Origin: JBAIYU01 sp036763085
GTDB lineage: Bacteria; Bacillota; Negativicutes; DSM-1736; Dendrosporobacteraceae
Direction of reading: 5' to 3'
Length of the DNA: 64,000 nt
Assembly (NCBI RefSeq): GCF_036763085.1
Contig: NZ_JBAIYU010000030.1
Span: 122,551 to 186,550, forward strand
A program made the translations under genes and the position numbers. The notes beneath the pieces are model-generated. The model did no database searches and was not told the origin of the DNA. It worked only from the letters and a program-made list of their open reading frames with translations. Below are positions 1-8,029 of the stretch, piece after piece (the first letter of the stretch is position 1; the number at the start of each line of letters is the position of its first letter).

Positions 1-2
1 AA

Positions 3-257
3 GAGGCATTCCGGGCAAATCTTGTTCGATACTTTTGCCTTGGAAATATAGCGACCCTTATCGTTATGTATTTTATGGGAACTATTGATACCGACGTGAT
101 ACAACAAGGGGTATATACAATTCCCGGAGTATTATTAGGCGTTTGGTTGGGAGAAAAGGCTTTCGAGAAAGTTAGCCCAGTACTTTTCCGTCAGATTACT
201 TTAGCGGTTATATTCTTCTGCGGTGCAATTAGCGTTACTAGTGAGTTAATAAAGTAG
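3..257 (+). CDS. Sulfite exporter TauE/SafE family (TSUP) protein, C-terminal fragment
   Basis: The reading frame is open to the left edge of the window, so only the last 84 residues are seen. They are hydrophobic and contain the PGVLLGVWLGEKAF segment followed by a last membrane helix, the usual end of TSUP permeases (PF01925). In this family such proteins export sulfite or small organosulfur anions across the inner membrane. A sulfite-respiration locus begins about 900 bases downstream on the other strand, so a sulfur-related role is possible, but specificity cannot be read from this fragment. A strong terminator follows directly. Confidence 0.7.
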   Translation, partial: EAFRANLVRYFCLGNIATLIVMYFMGTIDTDVIQQGVYTIPGVLLGVWLGEKAFEKVSPVLFRQITLAVIFFCGAISVTSELIK

Positions 258-262
258 AGACT

Positions 263-290
263 TAAAGCCCAACTGATAAGTTGGGCTTTA
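263..290 (+). terminator. Intrinsic terminator of the TauE-like gene
   Basis: There is an 11-bp perfect stem (263-273 with 280-290) and a 6-base loop, beginning six bases after the stop codon. The T-tract is weak. The end of the opposite-strand small gene lies just beyond it. Confidence 0.75.
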
Positions 291-291
291 A

Positions 292-393
292 TCAATCTTT
301 GCTATCGTCTTTGTCGGATATTTTATAACAAAAGACCGAAACAATAAGTACATAAAAGACAACTAGCATGGAAGTTACTAGATAGCCATCCAT
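292..393 (-). CDS. Small single-pass membrane peptide, 33 residues
   Basis: The minus strand carries an ATG at 391-393, preceded at good spacing by AAAAGGAG. The frame gives 33 residues: a short N-terminus (MDGYLVTS), a hydrophobic stretch of about 16 residues rich in Val, Leu, Phe and Tyr, and a charged tail ending in KDDSKD. The layout (tiny N-terminus, one helix, acidic/basic tail) resembles the small accessory subunits found beside transporters. I do not recognise the family. It converges on the TauE-like gene, and its stop lies next to that gene's terminator. The call rests on the ribosome binding site and composition; no function is claimed. Confidence 0.5.
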   Translation of the reverse strand: MDGYLVTSMLVVFYVLIVSVFCYKISDKDDSKD

Positions 394-484
394 AATATTA
401 AAGCTCCTTTTGTTAAAGCTACCTAATATAGATTATTCAAGATAAGAACATAATGTTAGCATAAAACATTCTAACTAAAAAATT

Positions 485-510
485 AAACGAGGATAATAGT
501 ATCCTCGTTT
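485..510 (-). terminator. Intrinsic terminator downstream of the frameshifted secreted-protein gene
   Basis: There is an 11-bp perfect stem (485-495 with 500-510) and a 4-base loop. A T-run follows on the minus strand and a shorter one on the plus strand, so it may act in both directions. Confidence 0.75.
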
Positions 511-539
511 TTAATCGTTCTTCTCTAGCAAATATAAGT

Positions 540-895
540 TTATTTACGGCCTCCACCGTTGCCATTACCAGCAGCAAGGCCATATGCTTTTGATATTTCT
601 CCGTAACCTAATCCAGTTGAACGACTAGTAGCTACGTCTTTGCGGTGATGGATAGTCCATATGTTTTGTTGATTGCGTCAGCTAGATTGTGATCTTGTGC
701 TGTTGTTGCAACAGGTGAAGGCGCGGGTGTTGTGGAGGCAGTAGTATCTATTGTAGTGGTAGTAGTAACTTCAGTAACACTTGTTGTGGGTGTTTGCGTG
801 GTTTCAGGAGAAGTTTCAGCAAAGACTGGTAATGAGTGCATTGTAAGCATCGAGGATAGAATTAGTGCGGAAAGTGCTTTTTTTGCATTTAGCAT
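540..895 (-). pseudogene. Secreted Thr/Pro-rich protein with conserved C-terminal motif, frameshifted
   Basis: The start ATG at 893-895 has a GGGGGC site upstream. The product begins with a signal peptide (cleavage after VFA, about residue 26), then a Thr/Pro/Ser/Ala-rich linker (residues 27-65), then DHNLADAINKTYGLSITAK. In this frame a stop follows at once. The next frame continues smoothly with DVATSRSTGLGYGEISKAYG, a Gly-rich tail and a stop at 540-542. Adding one A to the AAA run near 640 joins the two halves into one protein of about 118 residues. The GLGYGEISKAYGLA type of ending is seen in small secreted Firmicute proteins, but its function is unknown to me. It is either a real -1 frameshift or an indel error. 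Confidence 0.7.
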
Positions 896-1045
896 TTTTT
901 GTACGCCCCCTAACAGTTTATGTAATCTAAGTCTAACAAGTAAAATAATCTAATGCTATAGACTGACAGTTGCGTCTTGGTGGGACTATTGATTCAATTG
1001 TTGGCTTTTTGAAGATACAAAAACTCTAAAGCGGGGAGGTAGTGG

Positions 1046-1105
1046 ATGAAAACTAGCTTCCTAAATTGTTCTCGTAATATTAAATGGCCACCACACTTGT
1101 TTTGA
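1046..1105 (+). CDS. Possible 19-residue peptide ORF in the intergenic region
   Basis: A GGGGAGG site lies six bases before an ATG, followed by 19 codons. The stop falls in the loop of a stem-loop that has a T-run on the plus strand. The product (MKTSFLNCSRNIKWPPHLF) has no recognisable features. The rest of the 896-1139 gap holds no other gene that I can see. A good ribosome binding site plus a terminator suggests a small transcript or leader, but nothing follows on the plus strand for it to regulate. Confidence 0.25.
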   Translation: MKTSFLNCSRNIKWPPHLF

Positions 1106-1125
1106 TATTAGTGGAGGCCATTTTT
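1082..1125. terminator. Terminator between the plus-strand small transcript and the dsr operon end
   Basis: A 13-bp stem with one mismatch (1082-1094 with 1111-1123) lies 15 bases beyond the dsrK2 stop. The T-run is on the plus strand (1121-1125); on the minus strand the following bases are AT-rich. It may serve both directions. Confidence 0.6.
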
Positions 1126-1139
1126 ACTCTTATATGTTT

Positions 1140-2741
1140 TTAAAACTCATCTTCCCAGCTGATGAAAGGCTGCGGAATATCTTCCATGGCATTAACCATC
1201 AATTCAACGAGTCCCCCATATGTAATATTATACTTATCCTTAAATCCGAAATGCTCTATAAGTGCATCACGGGCCGAACCTTTGCAATTTGAGCATGGTG
1301 CACAATAATACTTTGGAATTGAAGGGTCAAGACAATCTGAAAAGGCATCGAGTACTTGACGTGCTTTCATTCGGCAGGACAAATTGTTTCGCCAATCGGG
1401 GAAATTGTGGGAATTCATTATGGCAAAGCCGCTGCCGCCGCCGCAGCAATAATTATTAGTTCCGGCATTAGGCATTTCACGATACTGTCCGTCTGGCAGG
1501 ATGCGCTTCAAAATATTTCTCTGAGGTGAAATGATTCCCATTAAACGCACTATATTACAAGGGTCATGCATAGTCACCGGGAAATTATTTCGTTTCGGAT
1601 TAAATTTTATATTGCCGCTGAGTACAATGCTTTCCAACAGCGGGAGACATGACTCGCGAGGAATCGCCAGATCATCAACGCACAAACGATCAGCAATAGT
1701 AACTAAAGCTTTGGTGGCATGGCCACATTCACCGACAACTATTTTTTTTACTCCCAGCTTTTTTGCTGCTTGAATCTGAGCAAGTGCTATTCGAGAAAAC
1801 TGTATGTCATCGTACCAAACACCGTAGTTAACTCCTTCGTAGCCCATCTGTTCGCTTGATAGGGTCCAGTTTAAACCCGCAGCATCAAATAATATTGCGA
1901 AGGCGGCTGGGTTTTCAGGCCATGCCATGTATTCTCCAGCATTATGGATTAGCAGAATGTCAGCATTCTTTTTATCGATAGGAATTTTGATACGGCGACC
2001 AGCCTTCTCTTCGATAATATCTTCGATAAATTCGATGTTATCGATAAATGCAGCTGGTGTCATACCTGTTGATGAGCCGCTTTTTAAATGTTGTATAGTA
2101 CCAGACTTGTGTACATTGTCGGGTGCTATGCCCATTTCTTGGCTAAATAGTTTTCGGATTTCTCGAGTAAGCAAAGCGTTATCCACACCTAAAGGACATA
2201 CGGAGGCACAGCGGCGGCAAATAGTGCAGCGGTAGGAGAGTTCTGCCAAATGATAAACAACACGCCAGTTTAGCTCTAAGTCAGCTCCGGCCCATTTGCC
2301 CAATAGTTTTCCGGCAGGGGTAAAGTAACGACGGCAAATTCGTCGAAGTACTTCTGAACGGAAATTAGGACGGTATATATCTTTTTTTCCGCTCTCAATA
2401 TATATAGGGCAGGCATCATTGCATGTATTGCATTGCATGCAGTACTCTGTATTGAGCACTGTCATCTGCAAAAAGCCCCAGTTATTGTTTTTGTCGAAGA
2501 GTTTTTCCAGGCCCTTAAGGAAAGACGCAACAATAGCATCTTCCTCTTGTTTGTTTTTGGGAATAGGTAAAGAAAGTGCCGAAAAACCATCGAGAGAGAA
2601 ATCGTACTTTGTTTTAATTTCTGGCTTGGGTTCTTTAAAATTGAATGTTTCTGTTCCTGACAATGGTCGAAAATCATCAGAGTTTACGGGGGAAAGTACA
2701 GGTGCATCTGAGCCAAAATCACGAATTTTTACTTTATCCAT
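1140..2741 (-). CDS. DsrK/HdrD-like iron-sulfur oxidoreductase, second copy
   Basis: This is a cytoplasmic iron-sulfur subunit of a quinone-linked membrane complex, by homology to DsrK, HdrD and GlpC. It has two [4Fe-4S] motifs, CMQCNTC...CP at residues 101-111 and CTICRRC...CP at 172-182, and the CCG-domain motifs ECGH, HDPCN, CCGGGSG and CAPCSNC in the C-terminal half, which in HdrD/DsrK bind a noncubane cluster. At 533 residues it is about 90 longer than the DsrK at 5903-7240, mainly through an N-terminal extension. I start at the second Met because GGAGG lies ten bases before it. It overlaps dsrM2 by 8 bases. It probably moves electrons between menaquinol and a disulfide or thiol partner such as DsrC trisulfide; the partner is inferred. 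Confidence 0.85.
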   Translation of the reverse strand: MDKVKIRDFGSDAPVLSPVNSDDFRPLSGTETFNFKEPKPEIKTKYDFSLDGFSALSLPIPKNKQEEDAIVASFLKGLEKLFDKNNNWGFLQMTVLNTEYCMQCNTCNDACPIYIESGKKDIYRPNFRSEVLRRICRRYFTPAGKLLGKWAGADLELNWRVVYHLAELSYRCTICRRCASVCPLGVDNALLTREIRKLFSQEMGIAPDNVHKSGTIQHLKSGSSTGMTPAAFIDNIEFIEDIIEEKAGRRIKIPIDKKNADILLIHNAGEYMAWPENPAAFAILFDAAGLNWTLSSEQMGYEGVNYGVWYDDIQFSRIALAQIQAAKKLGVKKIVVGECGHATKALVTIADRLCVDDLAIPRESCLPLLESIVLSGNIKFNPKRNNFPVTMHDPCNIVRLMGIISPQRNILKRILPDGQYREMPNAGTNNYCCGGGSGFAIMNSHNFPDWRNNLSCRMKARQVLDAFSDCLDPSIPKYYCAPCSNCKGSARDALIEHFGFKDKYNITYGGLVELMVNAMEDIPQPFISWEDEF

Positions 2742-3669
2742 GCTTATCCTGACCTCCATCTTTACCGTTCTTTACTTGCTCCAGCCAGGACTTTCCTTTA
2801 GCTACATGGCTAGCTGACCAATCTACAGGATAGTTCAAATAATTACTGACGCTATTTTCTAACTTACTGTTGGCCTTCATAGCTTCGTCATCCCACATTA
2901 TCTTGTGATAAAAAAAGTATTTAGCAGAGACATGAAACATGCGACTGAAAGGGAGATAGATAATAAATAGGCAGAAAGTAAATAGTTGTACAGCCAGCAA
3001 TGGATGAGGCACTATAGAAGGATTAAGCGTGATAAGCGATATTGCATGATGTCTGATAAGTTCGAATGTGGGATCAACAAACCACCATGCTAAAGTTGCA
3101 GAACCAAACAGCGAAATCATAAGATATAGATTGACATAGGTAACGAAGTCAGACATCGAACGCAAGTGATTGTCACTATATCGTAACCCAAGAAGAATAA
3201 AGCTTCCTAAAAATCCGAGACTAAATCCGATTGGCCCGGTAAATAAAGTAGCGTAATAAACCAGTGAAGGTAAGAGATTATCGGTTTGTGCAGTTACCTT
3301 TAACCCGTATAACTCTAATAGTGCCCCTACAACTAAAAATGCCAGCCACAGACCGGAAATATACAAACCAATATGAAGCGGGAAAGATCCTAGCCATAGC
3401 TTAAGGTTATGAACAAAAGCCTTTTTGATAAGAATCATCTCGCCCATCATCTCTTTGCACTCGTAGAAGAGGGAGAATTTTGCAGGTGCCTTATGGAAAT
3501 CCACCTTTTGGTATTTGGAGCCGTCCGCTCCTTGATGCGGTACGGGGTATAAGTCCCAGCGCAGATGTCTTGGCATAGTTATATATGATCTTAATTTAAT
3601 TGCGGAAAATACAATAAATATAAAAAGCGAGAGATAAATAAAGGGACCACTTAAAAACCAGTACAGCAT
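2734..3669 (-). CDS. DsrM/NarI-like membrane cytochrome b subunit, second copy
   Basis: This 311-residue polytopic protein has a first helix at the N-terminus, a long cytoplasmic loop (about residues 30-80) and then four to five helices. Histidines within the helices (in LHIGLY and RHHAIS, for example) are candidate heme b ligands, as in NarI/DsrM. I start at ATG 3667-3669, with GAGGGGGTG eight bases upstream; a longer frame from 3717 lacks such a site. It is translationally coupled to the downstream dsrK2. The pair resembles the minimal DsrMK menaquinol-oxidising module. It is longer than the DsrM at 7237 and clearly not a recent duplicate of it. Confidence 0.8.
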   Translation of the reverse strand: MLYWFLSGPFIYLSLFIFIVFSAIKLRSYITMPRHLRWDLYPVPHQGADGSKYQKVDFHKAPAKFSLFYECKEMMGEMILIKKAFVHNLKLWLGSFPLHIGLYISGLWLAFLVVGALLELYGLKVTAQTDNLLPSLVYYATLFTGPIGFSLGFLGSFILLGLRYSDNHLRSMSDFVTYVNLYLMISLFGSATLAWWFVDPTFELIRHHAISLITLNPSIVPHPLLAVQLFTFCLFIIYLPFSRMFHVSAKYFFYHKIMWDDEAMKANSKLENSVSNYLNYPVDWSASHVAKGKSWLEQVKNGKDGGQDKHG

Positions 3670-3701
3670 GTCCGAACACCCCCTCGCAGTAATAGTCTGA
3701 C

Positions 3702-4061
3702 CTATAACATACCCCATCCTCGTGTGTATTCCAGAACGATTTGGTACTCCCTATCTTTAAATCCCGCTTCGGTTAGCATTCGTTTTATTTCATGAGCCTC
3801 GACTTGTCGAGAATAGCAATAGACAGTTTGTTCTTCAATATAAAAATCAAAATCCTTTTGAGCCATAAGCTCCACCATAGCAGCTACACGGTTAAGCCAA
3901 TTGTTAGAAATCTGGCGGTATTGCTGTATGATATCAGAAGAAACTTGTGTGTTATTAATTAAGTAATTGTAAGTTTCGGGGTCCGGAACTAATTTGAGAC
4001 TAACCCTAGTAATATGGGTGACGATGGGAGGTTTTGTACAGAGGTTAGCATTATAGCCCAT
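3702..4061 (-). CDS. Unrecognised 119-residue protein inside the dsr locus
   Basis: This soluble protein has no signal peptide or membrane segment. It contains the phrase VELMAQKDFDFYIEEQTVYC, followed by HEIKRMLTEAGF and ending in EYTRGWGML. Cys residues do not form an iron-sulfur motif. I start at ATG 4059-4061, behind a GGAGGGTG site; a start 18 bases upstream has no site. It does not look like DsrD (winged helix, about 78 residues), TusA or DsrEFH. It lies directly before dsrM2K2 and after the YeiH-type permease. By position it may be an accessory or regulator for the second DsrMK-like complex. Function unknown. Confidence 0.7.
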   Translation of the reverse strand: MGYNANLCTKPPIVTHITRVSLKLVPDPETYNYLINNTQVSSDIIQQYRQISNNWLNRVAAMVELMAQKDFDFYIEEQTVYCYSRQVEAHEIKRMLTEAGFKDREYQIVLEYTRGWGML

Positions 4062-4112
4062 GCTTTTTTCACCCTCCATTTATTAGCTGTTTTTAAAGTA
4101 AGAGGTAAGGAT

Positions 4113-4140
4113 ATCGGCCGGACTTATAGATCCGGCCGAT
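4113..4140. repeat. Inverted repeat between the permease gene and the 119-residue gene
   Basis: There is a 10-bp perfect GC-rich stem (4113-4122 with 4131-4140) and an 8-base loop. There is no T-tract on either side, so it is not a classic terminator. It may partly terminate, process or protect the mRNA between the two halves of the dsr locus. Confidence 0.6.
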
Positions 4141-4181
4141 TATTACTGTACAATAAGAAAGTTCACTCTCTTACTAAAAAC

Positions 4182-5546
4182 TTACTTAACAGACAGCCAG
4201 TAATCAACAAATATGACGTTAGATAACCAATAGCCAAGCGGTACATTGATTAATACACCAATTGTAAACGCCAAGAATGGTTTCCAGCCAGCTGCTGCTA
4301 AATCACGGAACCTTGTTGTAAACCCGATGCTCAAGAAGGTCCAGGTAAATGTCCAGCCGCGAAGATTTTTAATAACTCCTAGAGCATCTTTGGAGTAAGC
4401 TGAGCCAAGTTTAGGGTCTAAGTTTGCAATTATTAAAGTAGTGAATATCGAGGCTACAAAGAAACCAATGACAAACTTAGGGAATCTACGCCAGACTTCA
4501 CCGTAATCGATGCGTTCGGACTGCGCTAGATTTTTCTTTTCCCATAAAGTTACAGACAGAATAGCAGCAAGTAATGCCCATAAGCCAACAAACATATCTC
4601 GTCCGACGACCTTCATAAGGGTAAATGTTTTCACTGCACGATCGTCTCCTTTAGGAAGATCGGCCAGTGCATTATATTGCTCTGCGGCTGCAAAGCCGGC
4701 AGCATCAGCAAATTCGGATGTGCCTATCCACGCACCTGCCGGTCCAGGAGCCATGCCGATATGTTTTGCAGCTGCAGGTAAAATGGCGATCATAATTACA
4801 GCCCAAATAACAACAAGTGAAATTGCGATAGATACATGCTCTTTCTCCGCGCGGCAGGCACCGCCGACTGCTATTGAACCAGATACCCCGCAAATTGAGC
4901 CGCCTGCGCCGAGGGTTGCTCCGAAACGAGGATCGAGGCCGAAGAGTTTAGTAGCCGCGAAGTAAATAGAGAAGAAGGTTACAAAGGCAACGATGGTTGC
5001 TTGCAGCATTGCCAATGGGCCCGCTTTCATAATTATAGTAAATGGGAGGGTTGCCCCCATAAGCACGATGCCTGTTTTTACGTAAAATTCAGTCCGTAGA
5101 CCTTCTTGGAACCAGTTTGGCAGCTTAAACAAATTACTGCCAATCATACCAATCATCAAAGCTAGTAACGGTGTTTCTAATTGATAATCTTTCATAAATT
5201 TGTTTGAGCCAAGGATGGTGATAATGACAGATAAGATAAACAGCACAGTAAAAGCTGCAACAAATCTTTTGACGTTATAACCCATAACCTTTGCCCCAAG
5301 GGTAAATGCCACTAAAAAGAAACCGAACAGTAGATATAATCCCGCTGGATTTTTGTTAAGCCCGGCAGTTACTTTGCTAAAATCATTTGACCAACTGGAA
5401 ATACTTACTGCCATTGATTTAAATAAAGCAAAACCGCCGCTTAAATAAGTTATTGTAATGACAGTAGTTAAAGCTAAGGCAATAATAATAGCCCAAGTAT
5501 CTTCTCTTTTAATCCAGGGTAGATTAGATTGCGGAGTTCCGGCCAC
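4182..5546 (-). CDS. YeiH family (putative sulfate/sulfite exporter) permease
   Basis: This 454-residue inner-membrane protein has about ten to twelve helices and belongs to the YeiH/UPF0324 family (PF03601). It carries the conserved GGSICGVSGSIAVGG segment near residue 220 and the typical GxTLPFTIIMKAG region. Members are annotated as putative sulfate exporters, and some are found with sulfonate degradation genes. The start is GTG with GGGGAGG upstream. Its place directly after dsrC suggests transport of sulfite, or of another sulfur anion, for the reductase; direction and substrate are inference. Confidence 0.8.
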   Translation of the reverse strand: MAGTPQSNLPWIKREDTWAIIIALALTTVITITYLSGGFALFKSMAVSISSWSNDFSKVTAGLNKNPAGLYLLFGFFLVAFTLGAKVMGYNVKRFVAAFTVLFILSVIITILGSNKFMKDYQLETPLLALMIGMIGSNLFKLPNWFQEGLRTEFYVKTGIVLMGATLPFTIIMKAGPLAMLQATIVAFVTFFSIYFAATKLFGLDPRFGATLGAGGSICGVSGSIAVGGACRAEKEHVSIAISLVVIWAVIMIAILPAAAKHIGMAPGPAGAWIGTSEFADAAGFAAAEQYNALADLPKGDDRAVKTFTLMKVVGRDMFVGLWALLAAILSVTLWEKKNLAQSERIDYGEVWRRFPKFVIGFFVASIFTTLIIANLDPKLGSAYSKDALGVIKNLRGWTFTWTFLSIGFTTRFRDLAAAGWKPFLAFTIGVLINVPLGYWLSNVIFVDYWLSVK

Positions 5547-5569
5547 ACTAATTCCTCCCCTATACTTTA

Positions 5570-5884
5570 TTACACACAGCCTGTTGGTTTAGGTAAACCA
5601 GCTAATTTACAAGCTCCCTTTGCTGGTCCCGATGGGAATAGTTCATAAATCTCCTTTAAAGTAAAACCAGTATCTTTACACAGTTTTCGAATCATAGGAG
5701 CAATTCCAAATTTCTTGAAATAGTCCCGTAGGTAATTAATGACTTTCCAATGCTTCTCCGTTAGATCACCGACATCTTCCGCTTTAGCGAAATACTCGAC
5801 AATATCTTCATTCCAAAGTCCTGGGTCGACTAGAAAACCGTCTTCATCAAGCTCAATTTCCTGACCTTTAATAACTACACTCAT
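5570..5884 (-). CDS. dsrC: DsrC/TusE sulfur-carrier protein
   Basis: This 104-residue small soluble protein matches DsrC along its full length (GFLVDPGLWNED, LTEKHW, IRKLCKDTGF, ELFPSGPAKGACKLAG). The C-terminal arm has both redox cysteines, C92 and C103, spaced by ten residues and one residue from the end, the arrangement that separates true DsrC from TusE-only homologues. In sulfite reducers DsrC receives the sulfur from DsrAB as a DsrC trisulfide, which DsrMK then reduces. It lies between dsrK and the YeiH gene, with an AAAGGAGG site. The identification is firm. Confidence 0.95.
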   Translation of the reverse strand: MSVVIKGQEIELDEDGFLVDPGLWNEDIVEYFAKAEDVGDLTEKHWKVINYLRDYFKKFGIAPMIRKLCKDTGFTLKEIYELFPSGPAKGACKLAGLPKPTGCV

Positions 5885-5902
5885 AGCAAACCTCCTTTAT
5901 AA

Positions 5903-7240
5903 TTATTCATTTAGCACTATTGCCTTACCCACTAAATCCATTACGCCACCCATGTTAGCAATATCGATACCATAATGGCTTAAAACATTTGGAATTTGTG
6001 CTTTGCAAATTGAGCATGGCATAGCAAGATAATCGATTTTGCCCAATGCTTTGACCTGATCGGCTTTCATTTTCCCGAGCTTCATACGGATTTCCATCAT
6101 CTCATCCATGAGTATTCCTGATCCCCCGCCACAGCAGAAATTTTCATCTCGGTTGGGCGTCATCTCAACAAACTCATCAACACAAGCCCGTAAAATTTGG
6201 CGCGGCTGCTCGCAAATTTCCCCAGCTCTAGCATAGTTGCAAGGATCATGGAGCGTAACTCTAAGCGGCAATTTACGCAGCTGCAGATTATCAAGATTGA
6301 GTGCGCAAAAATCTAAAATATGGATTATCTCAAAGGGAATTGGACCGTTAACTCCTTCCGAATACATCTTGGCAGCACGCCAGCCATGACCGCACTCACC
6401 TTGGATCACTAATTTTGCTCCAAGTGATAGCGCTGCTTCTTTCATCCGGTCGTTATGCTCTGACATTACCTTCAGATTAAACAACAATCCGAAATTTGCT
6501 GCTTCTAATATTGATGATGAGATGGTCCAATTTAGACCCAATTTATAAAACAGCTTTGCAGCACCTATCATAGTATCAATATTAGTAAAAAAATCAGCGG
6601 AAGAAGGTATATAAAGAACATCCGAATTTGGTTTATCAATAGGTATTTTTATATCTAATCCAGTTTCTTCTTTAATTTCTTCCTCCATAAATTCTGCGCA
6701 ATCAATAATAGCAGGTTTGGGAATACCCATATTGTTGCCGGACTTGATCATATTGGCAGTAATGCCTTGCATGAATTTTGGCATGATGCCAAGCTCGGAT
6801 AAAATATGGCGGGCGGCAATAGTGACTTCTGCGGTATCTATACCGAATGGACAGAATCGAGCACATCTTCGACATTCGTTACATTGATAAAAATATGTGA
6901 GCCATTTAGTTAATGTTTGGTCATCAAACTCTTCGGCTCCAACGTAGCTCCCTAAATACTTTCCTCTCAAAGTTAAATAGCGTTTATAAATTCGACGTAC
7001 TAAATCAGCTCGTGCCGCAGGAATGTTATTAAAGTCATCTGTACCAAGATAGCTATGACATTGGTTGGCGCAAATTCCGCATTTTGTGCAAGTTTCCATA
7101 ATAACAGACAGTGAACGCATAGCGTTAACGAGTTCGTTGAGTTTGCCCACTGTTTTTTGCTGCTGTTCCTGTAACGGACTAACTGCAAATCCGATTGCCG
7201 CCAGGTCGGTTTCTTTTGCGACATGCATAGGAGGCTTCAT
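5903..7240 (-). CDS. dsrK: DsrK, iron-sulfur subunit of the DsrMK complex
   Basis: This 445-residue soluble protein has two [4Fe-4S] motifs (C51, C54, C57, C61 and C120, C123, C126, C130), followed by two CCG domains carrying ECGHGW, LHDPCN, CCGGGSG and MPCSICK. This is the HdrD/DsrK layout; the CCG motifs bind the catalytic cluster that splits the DsrC trisulfide. Its start overlaps the dsrM stop by four bases (ATGA), so the two are translationally coupled. With dsrM it forms the minimal two-subunit DsrMK complex; dsrJ, dsrO and dsrP are absent here, as is common in Firmicutes with Dsr. Confidence 0.9.
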   Translation of the reverse strand: MKPPMHVAKETDLAAIGFAVSPLQEQQQKTVGKLNELVNAMRSLSVIMETCTKCGICANQCHSYLGTDDFNNIPAARADLVRRIYKRYLTLRGKYLGSYVGAEEFDDQTLTKWLTYFYQCNECRRCARFCPFGIDTAEVTIAARHILSELGIMPKFMQGITANMIKSGNNMGIPKPAIIDCAEFMEEEIKEETGLDIKIPIDKPNSDVLYIPSSADFFTNIDTMIGAAKLFYKLGLNWTISSSILEAANFGLLFNLKVMSEHNDRMKEAALSLGAKLVIQGECGHGWRAAKMYSEGVNGPIPFEIIHILDFCALNLDNLQLRKLPLRVTLHDPCNYARAGEICEQPRQILRACVDEFVEMTPNRDENFCCGGGSGILMDEMMEIRMKLGKMKADQVKALGKIDYLAMPCSICKAQIPNVLSHYGIDIANMGGVMDLVGKAIVLNE

Positions 7241-8010
7241 TCTGATACTCCACCTTTCCTGAATGCAGAGATATTAGAGGCATTTAGTGAAGAAGGATAT
7301 ACTGGCGGCGTTGCAGTCATCATTGCTTTGTTTACAAAGAAACCAGTCATATGCAGCATTTTGGAAAACGGTAAATAGGCCAACAGAATATTAACTAAGA
7401 AATAGTGGCTGATAAAAATCCAATTTTGAGGAGTTGAAACAGGTTTAAATGTCATCAGTGAACCTAAATATGTCCGAATAGCTGGCAAATCTACCTCCAA
7501 AGATGTAAGGCGCATATGCAAGCCGCTTATAACAACAGCGAGCAGAAGAAGTATATCAAAATAATCGGCTGGATCTGATAAACGTTTAACTTCGGCATTA
7601 GAGGTGCGTCTATAAAGAAGTGCCACGAGAGAGGCAAAAATGAGAATACCAGATAGGCTGCCAAGGATGGTTGAAAGCTTTACGCTTTCATTTATGCTTA
7701 GGCCCAGTGCGGTAAACTGTTGTCCAAGGAAGTATATTCCAGTTATATGACCGCCGATTATGGCTGCCAAACATAGATGCATCATCCAGGCCCATAACCA
7801 TAGCCTTCTATCGCTCTGTCTTAAGGTTTTAAATATTAGTAATTCTTGCCCGATTTTTATAAATCGCTGAGCGGTACCCACGGGAGCTGGAGATAGGGTC
7901 ATTTTAAAAGGGACGGGAGTTCTAAGCCAGGTCCACAGTCTCCAGCCCATACCAGCAATAAATATACCTCCAGCCAAGTAAGGTAGTATCTGCCCGATAA
8001 AATTGAGCAT
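7237..8010 (-). CDS. dsrM: DsrM, membrane cytochrome b of the DsrMK complex
   Basis: This 257-residue integral membrane protein has about five or six helices. It belongs to the NarI/DsrM superfamily and oxidises menaquinol, passing electrons to DsrK. Intramembrane histidines that could bind two b hemes are seen in MMHLC, GGHITG, SGLHMRL, ISHYF and KMLHMTG. It is shorter than many DsrM proteins. It follows dsrB by 19 bases and overlaps dsrK, which supports one co-transcribed unit. A NarI role is unlikely because no nitrate reductase genes are nearby. Confidence 0.88.
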   Translation of the reverse strand: MLNFIGQILPYLAGGIFIAGMGWRLWTWLRTPVPFKMTLSPAPVGTAQRFIKIGQELLIFKTLRQSDRRLWLWAWMMHLCLAAIIGGHITGIYFLGQQFTALGLSINESVKLSTILGSLSGILIFASLVALLYRRTSNAEVKRLSDPADYFDILLLLAVVISGLHMRLTSLEVDLPAIRTYLGSLMTFKPVSTPQNWIFISHYFLVNILLAYLPFSKMLHMTGFFVNKAMMTATPPVYPSSLNASNISAFRKGGVSE

Positions 8011-8029
8011 AATCTATTCCTCCTGGCGG

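Noticed and set aside
732..953. 73-codon plus-strand frame with many Val residues
   Set aside because: It is the antisense shadow of the Thr-rich linker of the secreted protein at 540-895.
4113..4140. Terminator that ends the first part of the dsr operon
   Set aside because: A strong stem but no T-tract on either side, so transcription may continue into the downstream genes.
2734..8010. NarI-type nitrate reductase gamma subunits
   Set aside because: DsrM and NarI share a fold, but the neighbours are dsrABC and DsrK-like proteins and no nitrate reductase subunits are present.
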